The position numbers and the translations under genes were made by a program. 64,000 nucleotides of DNA, taken from contig JAYKYS010000022.1 of the NCBI GenBank assembly GCA_036924285.1, positions 1,550,001 to 1,614,000 of the forward strand. The letters run 5' to 3'. Each line of letters opens with the position of its first letter. The stretch's first letter is position 1. This document shows positions 11,462 to 23,900 of the stretch, piece after piece. The notes below the pieces were generated by a model. The model was given only the letters and a program-made list of their open reading frames with translations, was not told where the DNA came from and searched no databases. Source of the stretch: Asterella californica (Eukaryota; Streptophyta; Marchantiopsida; Marchantiales; Aytoniaceae).

Positions 11462-12800
11462 CTAACCTTTAGAACAACCATCACGCACCAACATACGGAC
11501 TGTCCCACCAGCAGACCCACACAACATACACCTCAAGCTCATACGTACAAATGCTAATCTTGCGTCAGCGGTATCATCGATGTTGAGAAAATGACATGGT
11601 GCGCAATTACGCACATGGTCCTTCCGAACAACACCATCACAGCCCTCTAACATGAGTACTCCAGAAGTAACACCTCAAGCACTGGTAAAATAGTGCGTCA
11701 TGCGATCACGTCTAACGTTGTCGGTGTAGTCTGATGTAGATAGATATAATCGTCAGGATGAAACCTGCAAATCGATGACCGGTAACCTCCTCCTCGAATA
11801 ATCATAGATCGCAACATGTCTCTATGTTGAGCAATTGCTAGATTCTCAAAAGTCATAGACATAACTCTCCGAAATATCTCTGCTCGTTGAGAACATGCTC
11901 TCACCCACATATCGGGTCATCAAGGTTCAGCACCTCAGCAGAATCACGACGAATAACCGAAGGTAGATCTGGATCTCGGTCATACAATAGAAAATACGGT
12001 GAGAAGGAAGCTAAAGACGCTTGTCGGCTAAAACGGTAGCCCATAGCCAACCATGGTAACTGCACATCCTCGTCTCCCAAGTGCCCCTTTTGCAAACCGT
12101 ACTTGCGCTATCCTCTCTTCACCGTCTTAACTACCCTCTCCGTCAAACCATCCGCCTCAGGATGATCTCGAGATGTAGTCCGATGATCAATCAACGTCTG
12201 ATCACACAAGGTCTGAAACTCACCAAGCAACTCTATACCTTGATCTGTCAGCACTTCAGCTGGTGCTCCAAAACGACTCAGCACTCGATCTAAGAACGCA
12301 TACGCCGTCTCTTCACTCGTCTTGTCCGGTAATGCCACCAACTCAATCCACTTGGAGAAGTGCTCCACCATCACCAACACATATCGGTGATGACGTATAG
12401 TCAACGGTAAGGGTCCTGCAAAATCCAAACTCCAACGGTAACCCGAGTGTAACTATGGAGTAGGAGCATTAAACGATGCTTGTACTCGATCACAAACCAC
12501 AAATCGTGCGATAAACTGCTGCACATCGACGTGCATACCACGTCACCAATATTGTCCTTGGAGTAAGCTATGCGTATGCTTCACTCCAAAATGTCTCAAC
12601 TCCTCATGGGCATATAGTACTAACTGTGTCCTTTGAGATGGACGTGGTACTATTCGTACTCTCTCATCATCCCACACTCGAAGTACATATCGTCCTTCTC
12701 GCCGAAATCTTTTCGCTCGTTGAAGGACACGATCTCGTTCTTTGGCACTTACTGTGTCTACCACCACGTCAGTACATAGATAATCCATTATGATCACATC
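11462..12800 (-). pseudogene. Element A integrase remnant
   Basis: Minus-strand pieces in order. 12797-12543: N-terminal zinc-finger region with HEELRHFGVKHT and a link into the core. 12428-12108: catalytic core with MDFAGPLPL (first Asp), VLTDQGIELLGEF (second Asp) and HPEADGLTERVVKTVKR (Glu), the D,D-35-E set. 12095-11901: core end with LPWLAMGYRFSRQASL and FSPYFLLYDRDP. 11910-11698 and 11653-11462: C-terminal tail with RDMLR...GGGY and NCAPCHFL. Neighbouring pieces are in different frames or separated by stops, so the gene is dead. The spacing and motif series fit Ty3/gypsy integrases that end in a long basic tail. Confidence 0.8.
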
Positions 12801-12989
12801 ATCGTGGATATCTCGCTGGTTTGGAACACCATCTCCACCCTCAAGATCTGGAGCTCATCTATTCTATGACCAAAGAAAGATACGACTTGGCCTTCCATAC
12901 TAGATTTCATGATCAACACACAAAGAAAAGCAGATGCATGCCACCTTGACACTATCTCCTCGTCATGTCATCGAGTCTCAGTCTGATCT

Positions 12990-14158
12990 TGCTGACTCGT
13001 GCATGAGTTACAACTCAACCCATCGGCATCTAGGTTTACAACTCAAGGTCTATGTACTACTTGGAAGTCATACTCTTATAAGATAAGAGTCAATCGTACA
13101 AGCTTCCAGTAAGCTTGTCGGACTTCATCAACCACTTAAGTGATCAGTGATGTGAGCGGCTGGTGATCAGTGATGAGAGTAAAGGGGTTCTCAAACAAAT
13201 AACATCAAAAGTGTACAACAGCCCACACTGCAGCTAAACGCTCCTTCTCGTACAAACTGTACCTCGCCTACGACGAATTGTTGGAACTATTGACATACGC
13301 CATCACAAACTCCTTTTTCATCATCATGCTGAGTCAACACTGCTCCAAGTCCCAACATACTCCAATCAGTGTGCAGTTGGAAAGGACGCCCCATAACGGA
13401 TCTCTTCAAGATGGGAGCAGATGTCAACCTATCCTTGAGCTCTACAAAAGCTCGCTCCTGCTCATCTCCCCACTGCCACTCCTGGTCCACCTTCATTAGC
13501 TTGGTCAATGGCTTCGCAATTGCACTAAACCCTTTCACATATCGACAATAGAAGTTCACCAAACCAACAAATGCTCGAACTCGACTCACATCTGTGAGAC
13601 GTGAGATACGTGCAATAGCCTCAACCTTCGTATGTTGAACACCCAACCCATCTGGGTAGATGGTGTGACCTAGATACTCTACCAACTCCTGGAAGAACTT
13701 GCACTTCCTAGGGTGTAACTTCAACCCATGAGCTCTCAACCGCTCGAACACATCTCGTAAGTGTCTCTCGTGCTCCTCCACAATAGCACTATAGACTAAG
13801 ATGTCGTCAATATAACATCTGACAAAATCTAATCTTGCTAGGATCCTGTCGATCACTCTCTGAAACTCAGCATGGACGTTCTTCAACCCAAATGGTAAGA
13901 ATCGTCACTGATACAAGCAATCTTTGCCGTGAGAGTCAATTCCTCAGAATGTTGTCTTGGACTTATCTTCTTCTCTAATTGGCAACTGATGATACCCTGC
14001 TTGAAGATCCAAAGTATTGAAGACCTTCACATGCCCCACTGCATCAAAGATCTCCTCAGGTGTCGACATGACATACTTATTGGACTTCGTCTGCCGATTG
14101 ATAAGACGGTAGTCTCCATCCATCCGTCTATCCGTGTCTTACATATTGTGGTGCCCAC
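12990..14158 (-). pseudogene. Element A reverse transcriptase/RNase H, distal part
   Basis: The uninterrupted piece 13886-13287 (199 residues) holds the YIDD catalytic box (VRCYIDDILVYSA), LGHTIYPDGLGV, FVGLVNFYCRYVKGFS and the start of RNase H (LHTDWSMLGLGAVLTQHDDEKG). Upstream, 14158-13900, are the fingers and palm with KVFNTLDLQAGYHQLPI, followed by stops. Downstream, near 13000-13100, a broken frame contains QEYDFQVVHRP and NLDADGLS, the end of RNase H. The part 5' of 14158 lies across insertion C at 17777-18087. Motif order is typical of Ty3/gypsy. Confidence 0.85.
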
Positions 14159-17100
14159 AAATTACAAGATTCACGAATTTTTGAAATTTTTGAGATTAAT
14201 AACTTATTTGTATAACTGAAGAAGCGTTGTTACTTAAGATTACGGCTTCCTTAGCAGGAAGATAAACTTAAGGGCTGTTTGTAATAATAAGTTGACTTCT
14301 TCGGAAGACGATCGTCTTCCAAAGAGCGTCTTCTCGGTGGTGTCTTCGGAAGATGGAAGACGGCGGAAGACAGAAAACGCTTCGGAAGATTGGAACATCT
14401 TCAGAAGACCGTCTTCGGAAGACTGTCTTCGGAAGTCGATTGTACACAATTCGTATCAAGAGTGGATTTGCTTTGCTTTTGTGTTAAGAGAGGTTTGGTA
14501 CGAATCTTGAGTGGCTTGGTGAGTTGTTTTGTTATTTCGAGAAGTTGGACGTTAGGAACTAGGCCTGTGCCTCCCGGTCTTCCAAGCTTCTCAACTCCAC
14601 ATCTTCCTAGAGAGACTAGAAGACTGAAAGGATGGCAAAATGAGCGAGAAGACGAGAGGGTCTGTTACGGGTCTCTTCTGTCCGACCCATAGCAGCCTAT
14701 TCCTTCTTCTTCCCGAACTTAGAAGAGAGTTGTGAGAAGTCTTGTTGGCAGAATCTGGAGAGAATGGTCGAGGGTCATGTCTTCCAATCATGCAGCAAGC
14801 TTCTTCTGAGTGTGTATGAGAGGTGAGAAGTCAGAAGAACAGAGTGCAAATGTCTTGAGTCTGTTGTGAGGATAGATTGCGCGTAGGAAGAAGAAGACAG
14901 GTGAGACCAGTGAAGGGAAGCCTGCCTTCGGGAGGTCTTCCGAGAAAGACATTGAATCGGAAACTGTCCCGGGAGTCTTCCCAGAGGCCACTGTCACCCC
15001 AGGAGCCCGCAACCATCTTCTGAATCTTTCCTATACTCTACTTCTCGCATATCTTGTATCTTCTGTTAGGAAGTAGGATGTAATGCAAGGTGGGTTGTCT
15101 TCTTAGGAATCCATGCGTGGCCTTGCTTAGTTAGGATTGATTCGATACAGCTCGGAAGACGAGTGCTACTTAGGAAGCATTGTTAGAATCTTAGAAGACG
15201 AAGTAGATGTCTTCTGGAAGACTAGATTCGTCTTCTGAGAGTGGAAGCTATAATGTGAGGACTTAGGGAAGGACTGAGCCTTCGACTCACAACAAGTACG
15301 TCACTTCTTCCAAGGAGTTAGCGCAGCTGAAGAAGAGCAACCAGGAGTTACAAGCGCGCTTACAGCAGCGTGATCAAGAGGTTCTGCGAGTACGGGGTAA
15401 GATCACCGCCCTTGCAGAAGAGAAGACGACGTGGAAGACTCTACGGGAAGCCGCAGAAGCGCAGGTTGCAGCCGAGAAGACGCAAAGAGAAGCAACGGAA
15501 GCTCGTGCACAGGGGTTACTAGCTCACTCGGTGGAAGCGCTTCGGAAGAAGTTCAACTTCATTGCGGGTAGGAAGCTCCTTACCTTAGCTAGGGAGTGGG
15601 ACGATGAGTCCAAAGCAATGTTGGTGGAGTGCAAGGAGAGTATGTTCCGATACTTGGATCGGCAGATAGAGGGAGTGAAGACACTCTATGGTCTTCCCTT
15701 GATCCCGCCACCAGTAAACGCATCTTCCCAAGCACCAGCATCATCAACAGGATCAGACTTGGAGAAGGAGGAGTTCGACCTCGCTGTGCACTTGGTAGTG
15801 ATAGTGTTGGAAGCCGAGAAGACTCCGGAAGACGCCCCGGAAGACAGGAAGACGAGCCGTCTTCCCAGGTATTTTGCGTGGAAGAAGCTACTTCCCCGGA
15901 CTCCTATGAGGTCGTCATGGTCCCTAGTGCCGCACCCGTGCCTCAGAAGACCGAAGACGCACCACTCGACTCTGCTTCCCTGAAGACGCTTCTGTCTTCC
16001 GAAGCAGAAGCCGAAGCCGAGGAAGACGCAGCAGCAGCGACAGCAGGGTCAGCGAAGAACGATGAGGAGGAAGCCACCTCAGTGACACCCGAGGTAACTG
16101 TAGGGATTTCTAGCTTATCAGAAGCCGCGTTATGAGCTCGATAGGAGCAGATCAGGTAGAGATTGTCACCGAGCAATCAGAGTAGATAGTAACTGAAGTG
16201 ACAACTCCAAATTTAGTAGGAACAAACATGCTATCTTAAGGGTGGCAGTTTTCCATGTAAAATTAGTTAGGACACCATGTGGCAGCATACGTAGCGTAGG
16301 CAACAAAGTGGATGGCTAATTAGGAAGGGGAACCGCTTGCATGTGGGGTGGCGACCTCCTGTCAACGCCCCTCTCTCCCTGGTGGTCGCCTCCTCTGATT
16401 CTCACGGCAGCGACATAAGTAGGATTGCAGCGTAGGAATGGAGCTAGCTGCTGCACACACACATCGATTCTATGGTGCAGGCAGACTAGACACATTCGAG
16501 AGAAGACACATGATAGATAGTTCTTCGCACACTACACCCGTCGTTGGAAACATACGAATAGTTTGGGAATACACAGGAGGGGTCTGCATGCTCGTACCAG
16601 CAGTGGTTCGGAGATATAGATAGAGATAGTGGACAGTTTAGGAACAGGGAACGACATCCTCGTGCAGTCCTGTTGACTAGACTGGTGTGTCGAGAGTAGA
16701 CGCAGGAAGTAGAGGGAGTGAGCTTCCCAATGCCATTGTGACTTCTTCTCGGGGAATGGATTGTGGATTTGAGTGCAGAAGCTTTGTTCATGTCTTCTGG
16801 GTGGTGGGTTTCCTTGAATTCGCTCCCAATTGTGCATGAGAAGTGTTCTTCTTGAGTGGCGGTGAATGTCAACAGTTGTGGAAGTGTAGCTTGACTCGTT
16901 CAGTAGAGCACTTGGGATCTACGTACGAACGGTCTTATGGGTAAGGGATCCCAGAAGACAGAGTAGTTAGAGCAGCGAAGTGAAGAAGAAAGAAGTCTTC
17001 TTCCCACAGCAGAAGACGACATCCTCGAGTAAAAGACGGTGCAACAGTACTCACGTTTGTTGTCTTCCTCCCCAAACTATTACAAGCAAGGATGGCTTGT

Positions 17101-17776
17101 TAGTCAGGATCCGGACTAGAAGCCTGTCGGAATCTTAATTTCTTCTTTTCATCTTGTTTTCTCTTGTTTGGATTTTCTCATCTTCCCCATCTTCTCTCAT
17201 CTTCCCCATCTTCTTACCTTCTTCTAGTGAGGTCCGAGACTTCTATTGAGCTTCCGTGAAGATGAATGTCGTTGTAGTGCTGCAGGAAGACCATTTCCGT
17301 AGGCAGAAGCCTGGGAAGGCTACAAGGGGCATACACCCTGTGATTGATCTAACCCGTTGTGATGGGAGTATGAGAGCAAGTTGTAACAGCCGTGCTAGTC
17401 GACTTCTGCGAAGCAGGACAGTCTTCTGGAGGTGTGAGAAGACGAGCTGAATCCCCAGAAGACGAGAATCGCTTCGGGAAGACGGTATCGAGAAGACCGG
17501 AAGAAGTGACCTGGAAGCAGGAAGATCGTCTTCCTGAGCTTCTCTGTGAATAGTTGTGTGATATTTTAGTTAGTAGTTGTTTGTTTAGTTCCAGAGTACC
17601 TTTTGGAGTGTCTAGAAGACGCGTGGTTTTGTGAGAAGACGGGATTCCTAGGCAAAACCCGTGTGTTTGTGTGTTTGAACAGATCTTAGAACTTAGAGCA
17701 GGGTTACTTGTGCAAATCCTCTGTGGAACGATATCTTGTACACTAAATGGGCAAAAGGAGTAATCCTGCGTCACTA
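14159..17776. mobile_element. Insertion C: GAAGAC-rich insert in element A
   Basis: A 3.6-kb stretch unrelated to element A that interrupts A's reverse transcriptase. The A frame stops at the basic KK-D motif near 17780 and resumes at about 14158. CCACA on the left and ACACA on the right may be a mutated target duplication. The insert has a different base composition and carries about 53 copies of GAAGAC or GTCTTC between 14.28 and 17.65 kb, where about two would be expected. It holds one coiled-coil coding remnant on the plus strand. I found no LTRs or terminal inverted repeats, so its class (non-autonomous LTR element or other) is open. Confidence 0.65.
15266..16135 (+). pseudogene. Coiled-coil, gag-like coding remnant in C
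   Basis: Open from about 15266 to 15983 without an early ATG. The first ~90 residues are strongly heptad-like (ELAQLKKSNQELQARLQQRD, then EEKTTWKTLREAAEAQVAAE), predicting a long coiled coil. A conserved-looking block follows (WDDESKAMLVECKESM), then a Pro/Ser-rich linker. Around 15,815-15,870 the sensible frame moves to the frame ending at 16135, which is Ala/Glu-rich and acidic (SEAEAEAEEDAAAAT). This suggests one frameshift in a longer ancestral frame. The acidic repeats come from in-frame GAAGAC-type hexamers. It resembles retroelement gag-like coiled-coil proteins in style only. No family is assigned. Confidence 0.45.
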
Positions 17777-18087
17777 CACATATCTTTCTTTACTGACATA
17801 ATTGTGGCAGATGCATACTCTCCATGCGACATCTCCATCAACCTAGCCTCCAACAAGTCTTGACTCCTACTCTGGATCAAGGCTCTCTCCATGTCACTGT
17901 ACTTGTAAGGACGTCGAAAGATTGGCGTGTCATTAGCCAAGTCGATCTGTATATTGAAAGCAAAACAATTCATGTAGCTCTTCAAGAATCTTTGAACTCT
18001 TCGTCTCTCCTCTCCTATAAGCCTGGGTCCAATCTTTGGCTCCCAAGTATCCTTTGTCACCATGCTAGAGACAGAAGACGAAGTCAT
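17777..18087 (-). pseudogene. Element A reverse transcriptase, proximal part
   Basis: The frame 18087-17743 contains GPRLIGEERRRVQRFLKSY, a typical linker before gypsy reverse transcriptase, then FRRPYKYSDMERALIQ and SATIMSVKKD, matching the start of the polymerase fingers. Family forms continue with a DYR and TPEEIFDA stretch, which here is found at about 14.1 kb, beyond insertion C. The reading order proves that C split this gene. Confidence 0.8.
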
Positions 18088-18310
18088 TGACTGCTATCTT
18101 GCAGCCTCTGGAGCAGTTTCCTTCTACTCACTACCAACAACCTCCACCGCCACTGTGTGAAAAACCCCTACAGTCCTAGCTGCAAGCTCCACATTCTCTC
18201 CTATGACATCCCATGATGTCCAAGGATGACGAACTCCACACGCCTAGCCCCCAATCTTTACCTCCACCGACTCAAGAGACAAAGAGCTCAAAAGTGTCCG
18301 AGCAGTAACA

Positions 18311-18344
18311 CTGAGCAGCGTCGATCACATTCGACGCTGCTCAG
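18311..18344. repeat. Perfect 14-bp inverted repeat
   Basis: Arms CTGAGCAGCGTCGA and TCGACGCTGCTCAG with the 6-base loop TCACAT. It lies between the methyltransferase end and the reverse transcriptase start of element A. Confidence 0.8.
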
Positions 18345-18363
18345 CCAATCTAAGGCTAACAAT

Positions 18364-19006
18364 TCATGTCAAGCAATTCAAGTCCATTGCTTGACCCAGT
18401 ACTTGACGACGTGAAGCCTCCAACATCGAAGCTACTGTCGTCGTATCCGTAGCAAAACCCATTGCTCGCTCTCTCTCATCGGCATTGGGCTCCACCAACT
18501 GCCGTAATTGAGCATCCAACACAAGCTCAAGTCCTCCATCTCTGTAAGCATGTGACCTTGGAAAGCTCGTCAAAGTGGGTAACGTTATCATGGACCGTCC
18601 CACTAGGTTCATCACTGCCATGGATGATCTATCGACAACTCTCATTACTTGAGATCTTCGTCCTGCATCCAAGATGCCATCAACTATGAGGTGTGCTGGT
18701 CGTCTCATTACATCTTCTACGCGCTTGAGCTCCTCCTTCGATAACAAGTTCGTCCACCACAACCATGGACGATGTGCACAAGATCCCACTCTCCCTGCAT
18801 CTAACAACACTGCCGGTCCGACCCAGGACCGCACTTGGTGCACACTCGTCATCATCTGTGTATGAGCATCACCCAACAAAAGAACGGTCTCCAAGATGTA
18901 TGCTGGAGAATCCACCTGATGCATCTGGAGATGTCGTAAGATCCGTAACATCTCTCAAAACATCATAGATCGCGGGTCATGTAAACCCTGATCGCTCCCA
19001 ACACGC
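18364..19006 (-). pseudogene. C5-DNA methyltransferase domain, C-terminal part (element A)
   Basis: Minus-strand frame 18951-18364 with a short lead-in from 19006. Motifs of cytosine-5 methyltransferases are seen in order: PAYILETVLLLGD (motif VI, usual ENV changed to ETV), AHRPWLWWTN (motif VIII, usual R-x-R), ERERAMGFATDTT (motif IX with the E-A-x-x-x-M/L-G-F/Y pattern) and RRQVLGQAMDLNCL (motif X, usual GN-A/S-V). The lead-in contains RSMMF followed by a TGA. The missing N-terminal half is at 27344-27655, beyond element B, in the same orientation. The domain sits between protease and reverse transcriptase of element A. In an active element it would methylate cytosine in DNA; this copy is broken. 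Reports of gypsy elements carrying such enzymes exist (recalled: de Mendoza and colleagues, 2018, dinoflagellate and charophyte). Confidence 0.82.
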
Positions 19007-20878
19007 TGTCGTGTCGTGGACCGGCTCCTACTTGAAATTCAAACTTCGATGCTTGTTGCTCCAAAGACACTCATGAGAAGACAAGCTAGGCCCCAGCTTA
19101 CGTGTTTTTGGCACCACTTCGGATCTTCGTTTTTATCGCGCCAGTGGATAGAGCTCCTTGTCAGCTTTCCATAGGCACTTCATCTACTTCGTTTGGACGC
19201 CTAGTGGAAAAGTTACAAGACTCGAAAGATGGAGAAAACAAGCTAGGCCCAGCTTACGGGCTTTTGGCGCAACTTCGGATCTTCACTTTCATCACATAGA
19301 TGGGTAGAGCCCGCTGTCAGCTTTCCATGGGCATCTTGTTTACTTCATTTGGACATCCATAGAAGAAGTTATGCGATTCGAAAGAAGGTAAAATCAAGCT
19401 AGGCCCCTAGTTACTTGCTGACTGGGTATTTAGGGCTTCAGGCGTTATATCAAAGACGCAAGGGGCCTGCTTCTTATTATTCAAGAGAGAACTGTACATA
19501 CGGAGACTGTTGCAAGGGGGTTGCTTAAGGGGTTTGCTTGTTCTTGCGACCTGTCGATGGATGTTTTGGAGAATTGAGAAGTCCAATACACGCACACAAG
19601 GTGTCATCGGGTTCAGATCTGTGCAGGCTACGCACAGGTTAAGACGGTTCTTGAAGAGACGGATCGGGGGTTGTGTTCTGAGAAAGATTGAGACGCAGGA
19701 AGCAGATTTGAGGTTTTCAGTTACCTGTGAAGGAGAGTTGGACCGTTCGGGCCGTTTCGGGCCGTTTCGGAGTCCAAACTTGCTGTCCTTGGATCCATCG
19801 GGATCAGAACAACGAGTTCTTCAGGAAATTGAAGACGATTCAAAGTTTCATCGGACGGTTTGGGAGTTGTGAGTGAAATTGGCTCGCAGGGAAGCGCTTA
19901 CATCAGATTTTCGTTCGCCTGCGATCTGAGATTGGGTTGTTCTTCGCGATCGGTGAGCCAAGCTCTTCGTTCTTGGTGCCTACGCGATCAGGGAGTCTTC
20001 ATGTACGCATAGGAGAAGACTGTACGTGAATTGGATTGTTGGTTTGGGTGTGGTGAGCAAGTTTGAGCCGCAGGGAGCTGATTTGTGTCAGTTTTTTGCA
20101 ACCTGCGACCAAATTTCTTGCGTGGTTTTGCAAGAGGAACTCCAAACGACTTGTTTGGAGTCTTGTTGGGTTCAGGGTAGCTAGATCTACCTACCAGAGA
20201 AGACGGATATCAGTTTAGGCGATCCGTTTGTGCGTGGTGTGCGGTTTTAAGCCGCAGGGAGCAGTTTTTGAAGGTTCGGTCACCTGCGACCGAAAATCAG
20301 CAATACCTCGGCTATCAGGAGTCGGATCTGAAGGTTTCTTGGGTTAACGGAGTCAGCAGAGGAGACCCTATCGACATCTGAAGTCCGTTCAGCGAAAGGA
20401 AGAAGTCCACAGATAGGTTTTTTTCGATTTCTTCGCTAAGGGTTTTGCTCTTTTGAGTTCGTTAGAGTTCTGGTTGGCTGTATACAGCTTGTGGTAGCTA
20501 GCTTTAGCCAAGAGCTAGTGTGTGGATGTGGTTTGGACTTGGGTTTAAATCGCGTGATACTGTTGTGGCTCTGGTTGTTAGCAAAGAGAAGTTTCTCTTG
20601 CTTTGAGCTACGCTTGGCGATTTCAGGCTAGGGTTGCGATGCAGGGGGTTTGTTTTAGGGCTTCTGAAGTAGGTTACAGACCGCTCTGGTCTGTTCCTCA
20701 GTTTTGTGCTGTTAGGAGAAAGAAACGGCAGTGTACATACATTTGGAGTGGTATATATTGCACGTTCGTTTTCGTGGTTGTTCTTCTCTGTCTTGTCTCT
20801 GTTGGGCACACAACATCTCCACAGCCAGGAACCTCGCGTTTTCCTGGACATCCTTCACGCAAAATATCCGACACGATA
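19007..20878 (+). repeat. 5' LTR of element B
   Basis: 1872 bases. Near its start it has two tandem copies of a 157-base unit (starting at 19081 and 19238 with ACAAGCTAGG) and the beginning of a third at about 19394. A 10-base GGGCCGTTTC duplication at about 19747-19766 is absent from the 3' LTR and accounts for most of the length difference. Confidence 0.9.
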
Positions 20879-20953
20879 CGGTGGTGAACTCGACGTGAAG
20901 GTCTGGGGTGGAGATTCTTCTGTGTGTGAACTTTGAAGAAGAGATTGGCAGTC

Positions 20954-23900
20954 ATGAGTGGGGATGGGAAAGGTGATGGAGATGGAGCTAGTGGTTCAAG
21001 TGGGTTACCGAAGGTGCAGTTGGATTCGGCGACTGCATCGATGTTCTAAGCTTTCACTATGTTCTTACGACAGCAATAGTCTGATGAGCGGAAGGAAGCT
21101 TTGGCAACAAAGGCGCTACAAGCGGTGGTCAACAGGATTGACCAGTTTGATGGAAGAGATGTCTCAAGGTATCTGAGACATTATGTGAAGGAGATGGAGC
21201 TGAACCGGGTCTCAGAAGATGAGATGATTGAGACGTTTGAGTTGGCAGCAGCTCCAGAGATTAGGGATCATGTTAAAATGCTAACGAAGCATTTTAACAA
21301 GGATTGGGAGACTTTTGCTCGTGCCTTGATGGATGAGTACTTCTTGGAGGACTCTGATCGAGTCACCAAGAAGTCATTCTTGGAGTGGGTTGAGCAACCA
21401 AGGAAGGGTTTACAAGCTACTGAGTTGCTCAGAGAGTTTGAGAAGCAGTTTTCACGACTGACCAGGATCGAGAAGTTGACGTTGCAGTCCAACAAGACAG
21501 AGCTATTTCTTCGGGCTGCAGATGAGAAGTTGCAGGAGAAGCTAGAGGTACTTCTGGAAGACCGGGAGGAGGACGATGGATTGACCAGCAGCTGGAAGAA
21601 GGTTGAGGAAGCTGTTGGTCTGCTTACCAAGAGGGAGCGGAGACGAGAGAAAGTTCCTGTTAGGAGACTGGCGCCAACACCTACAGCTGTAACACCTGTT
21701 CCTGTAGTCCGACCAGTTCTTGTTGCTAGACAAGTAGTACCAGTTGCTCCAACTGTTCCTGTTGTTCCAGTTGTTTAGGCACCCATGGTATCTCCGAAGA
21801 AGGATGACTCAAACCTTGAGGAGATATTGCGTGGAATGCGAGATCTGCAGATCAAGCTCATCAGATTGGAAGAGAAGGGATCTACAAGTGGAGTAAGACC
21901 GGTTGAGAAGCAAGGCTGGATCCAGCGGTGTATCTGGTGCGATGGTACTGATCATCCGCGCGGAGATTGCAAGGAGTTCACAGATATTCTGCAGCAAGGA
22001 GTGATCTTCTGGAAGGATGGGAAGGTAGCGCTGAGGGATACTGGTGCACTTCTTCAGACCAACTTTGGTAAGGGAGGGATGAAGAAGTTGGTTGAGGACC
22101 ACCTATCAGCACAAGCAGTTGCAATGGTGGAAGTTGGAACTTATGGCACAAGGGTTGAGGATCAAGCTGAGAGGAGTTTCAACAAGGAGGTTGAGCCAAG
22201 TGGATTGTGGTCATCTGCCATCTCCATGAAACAGAAAGGGAAGATGGCACGTGAAACATTGATGAGGACAGCTGCTACGATCAGAAAGGATACTGGATGG
22301 GAGGATATGGATAAGGTCGTGCAGATTCATTCAAGGGAGGTCTATTCGGTGATCGAATCATTTCGTGCACCGGAGGTTCGAGTTGAGACAAGGTACAAGA
22401 CAGTGGATAGGAAAGTAAAGCCAGTTGCTGGTCCTTTGCCGGAAGACACCAACCAACAGATGGATCGAGCTTCAAAGGAGAAGAGTTTGAGAGATCCTGC
22501 AATGATAGGACACAAGTTCACGAAGAAGACCCTTGAAGAGCTGAAGATTGGATCTGATGGGTCTCTTCTACCAGAAGAGAGGATGTGTTTCAAGGAGATG
22601 CTTTCAAGACATGGGAAAGCATTTGCTTTTGAGCCACATGAGATTGGGTGTGTAGATCCGTACGTTGTTACCCCGATGGTTATCTTCACGGTACCGCATG
22701 TGCCATGGAACCTGAGATCAATTCCAGTACCGCGGGCTCACTTGTCCAAACTAGTGGAGTTGATGAAGGAGAAGATGCGGATGAAGATCTTGGAGCCGTC
22801 GTTTGCACCATATTCAAGCAGATGGTTTACAGTACCGAAGAAGAATGGGTCGTTGCGGTTCATCCAAAACATGCAGCCGGTGAACGCAGTAACAATCAGA
22901 AATGCTGGGGTGGGACCGATTGTGGATGAGTTTGCTGAAGCGTTTGCAGGAAGAGCAATTTACTCAATGGGAGATCTTTACTCAGGGTATGATCAGTTTC
23001 AACTAACAGAGGAGAGCAGAAGCTTCACGACAATGAGGACACCTTTGGGGTTGGTTAGGATGTGTACTTTACCACAGGGAGCTATCAACTCGGTAGCACA
23101 CATGATGAACGGGATGAATCGAGTTCTAAGAGACTTCATTCCTGAAAAGACGATGCCGTTCTTCGATGACATCCCTATTAAAGGATGTGTGGAAGATGAG
23201 AAAGATGAAGCATTAGATCAGAGGGGATGTCGGCGATACGTCACTGATCACATCGCAGACTGTGAGAAGATCTTATCTCGACTTGAGGAAGTTCATCTTA
23301 CGCTGTCAGGTGCGAAGTCTACATTTGGAGTTAGAGAGGTTTTGATCGTTGGTCATTTGTGTGGATCGTTTGGTCGGAAGCCAGATCCGAACAAGGTGGA
23401 TGCGATTGGAAGGATGAAGGAGGTTTGCAACTCGCTGACAAAAGTAAGAAGATTTTTGGGTGCTTGTGTATTCTATCACATTTGGATTCCTCATTATGCG
23501 TATGTGACGGATCCGTTGTATGGATTGTTGCGTAAGGGTCAGAAGTTCAAATGGGAGGAAGAGCATACTGATGCGGTAAGGAAGCTGAAGTCTTTACTAT
23601 CGTCTCCTCCAGTTCTGGGAAGGATTGATTACAAGGGTACTAGGCCGGTGGTTCTTACTGTGGATACAAGTCCAGTTGCAATTGGATGGGCAGTCGGACA
23701 GGATGATGAGGATGGAGACATGTTTGCGGTTAAGTTCGGAGCGAAGGTGTTAAGTGTTCGACAACGTGCTTACCCGCAAGTGAAGAGAGAACTGTGGGGT
23801 ATTGTTTCAGATATGAAAACTGAGAAAAAGTATTTGATTGGAGCAGTAGTGGTGGTTGAAACTGATTGCCTGCCGTTGTTAGGGATGATCATGAATTGTT

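Noticed and set aside
15590..15625. GACGATGAGTCC resembling a hammerhead ribozyme core
   Set aside because: The CUGAUGA core and the paired GAAA strand are not present.
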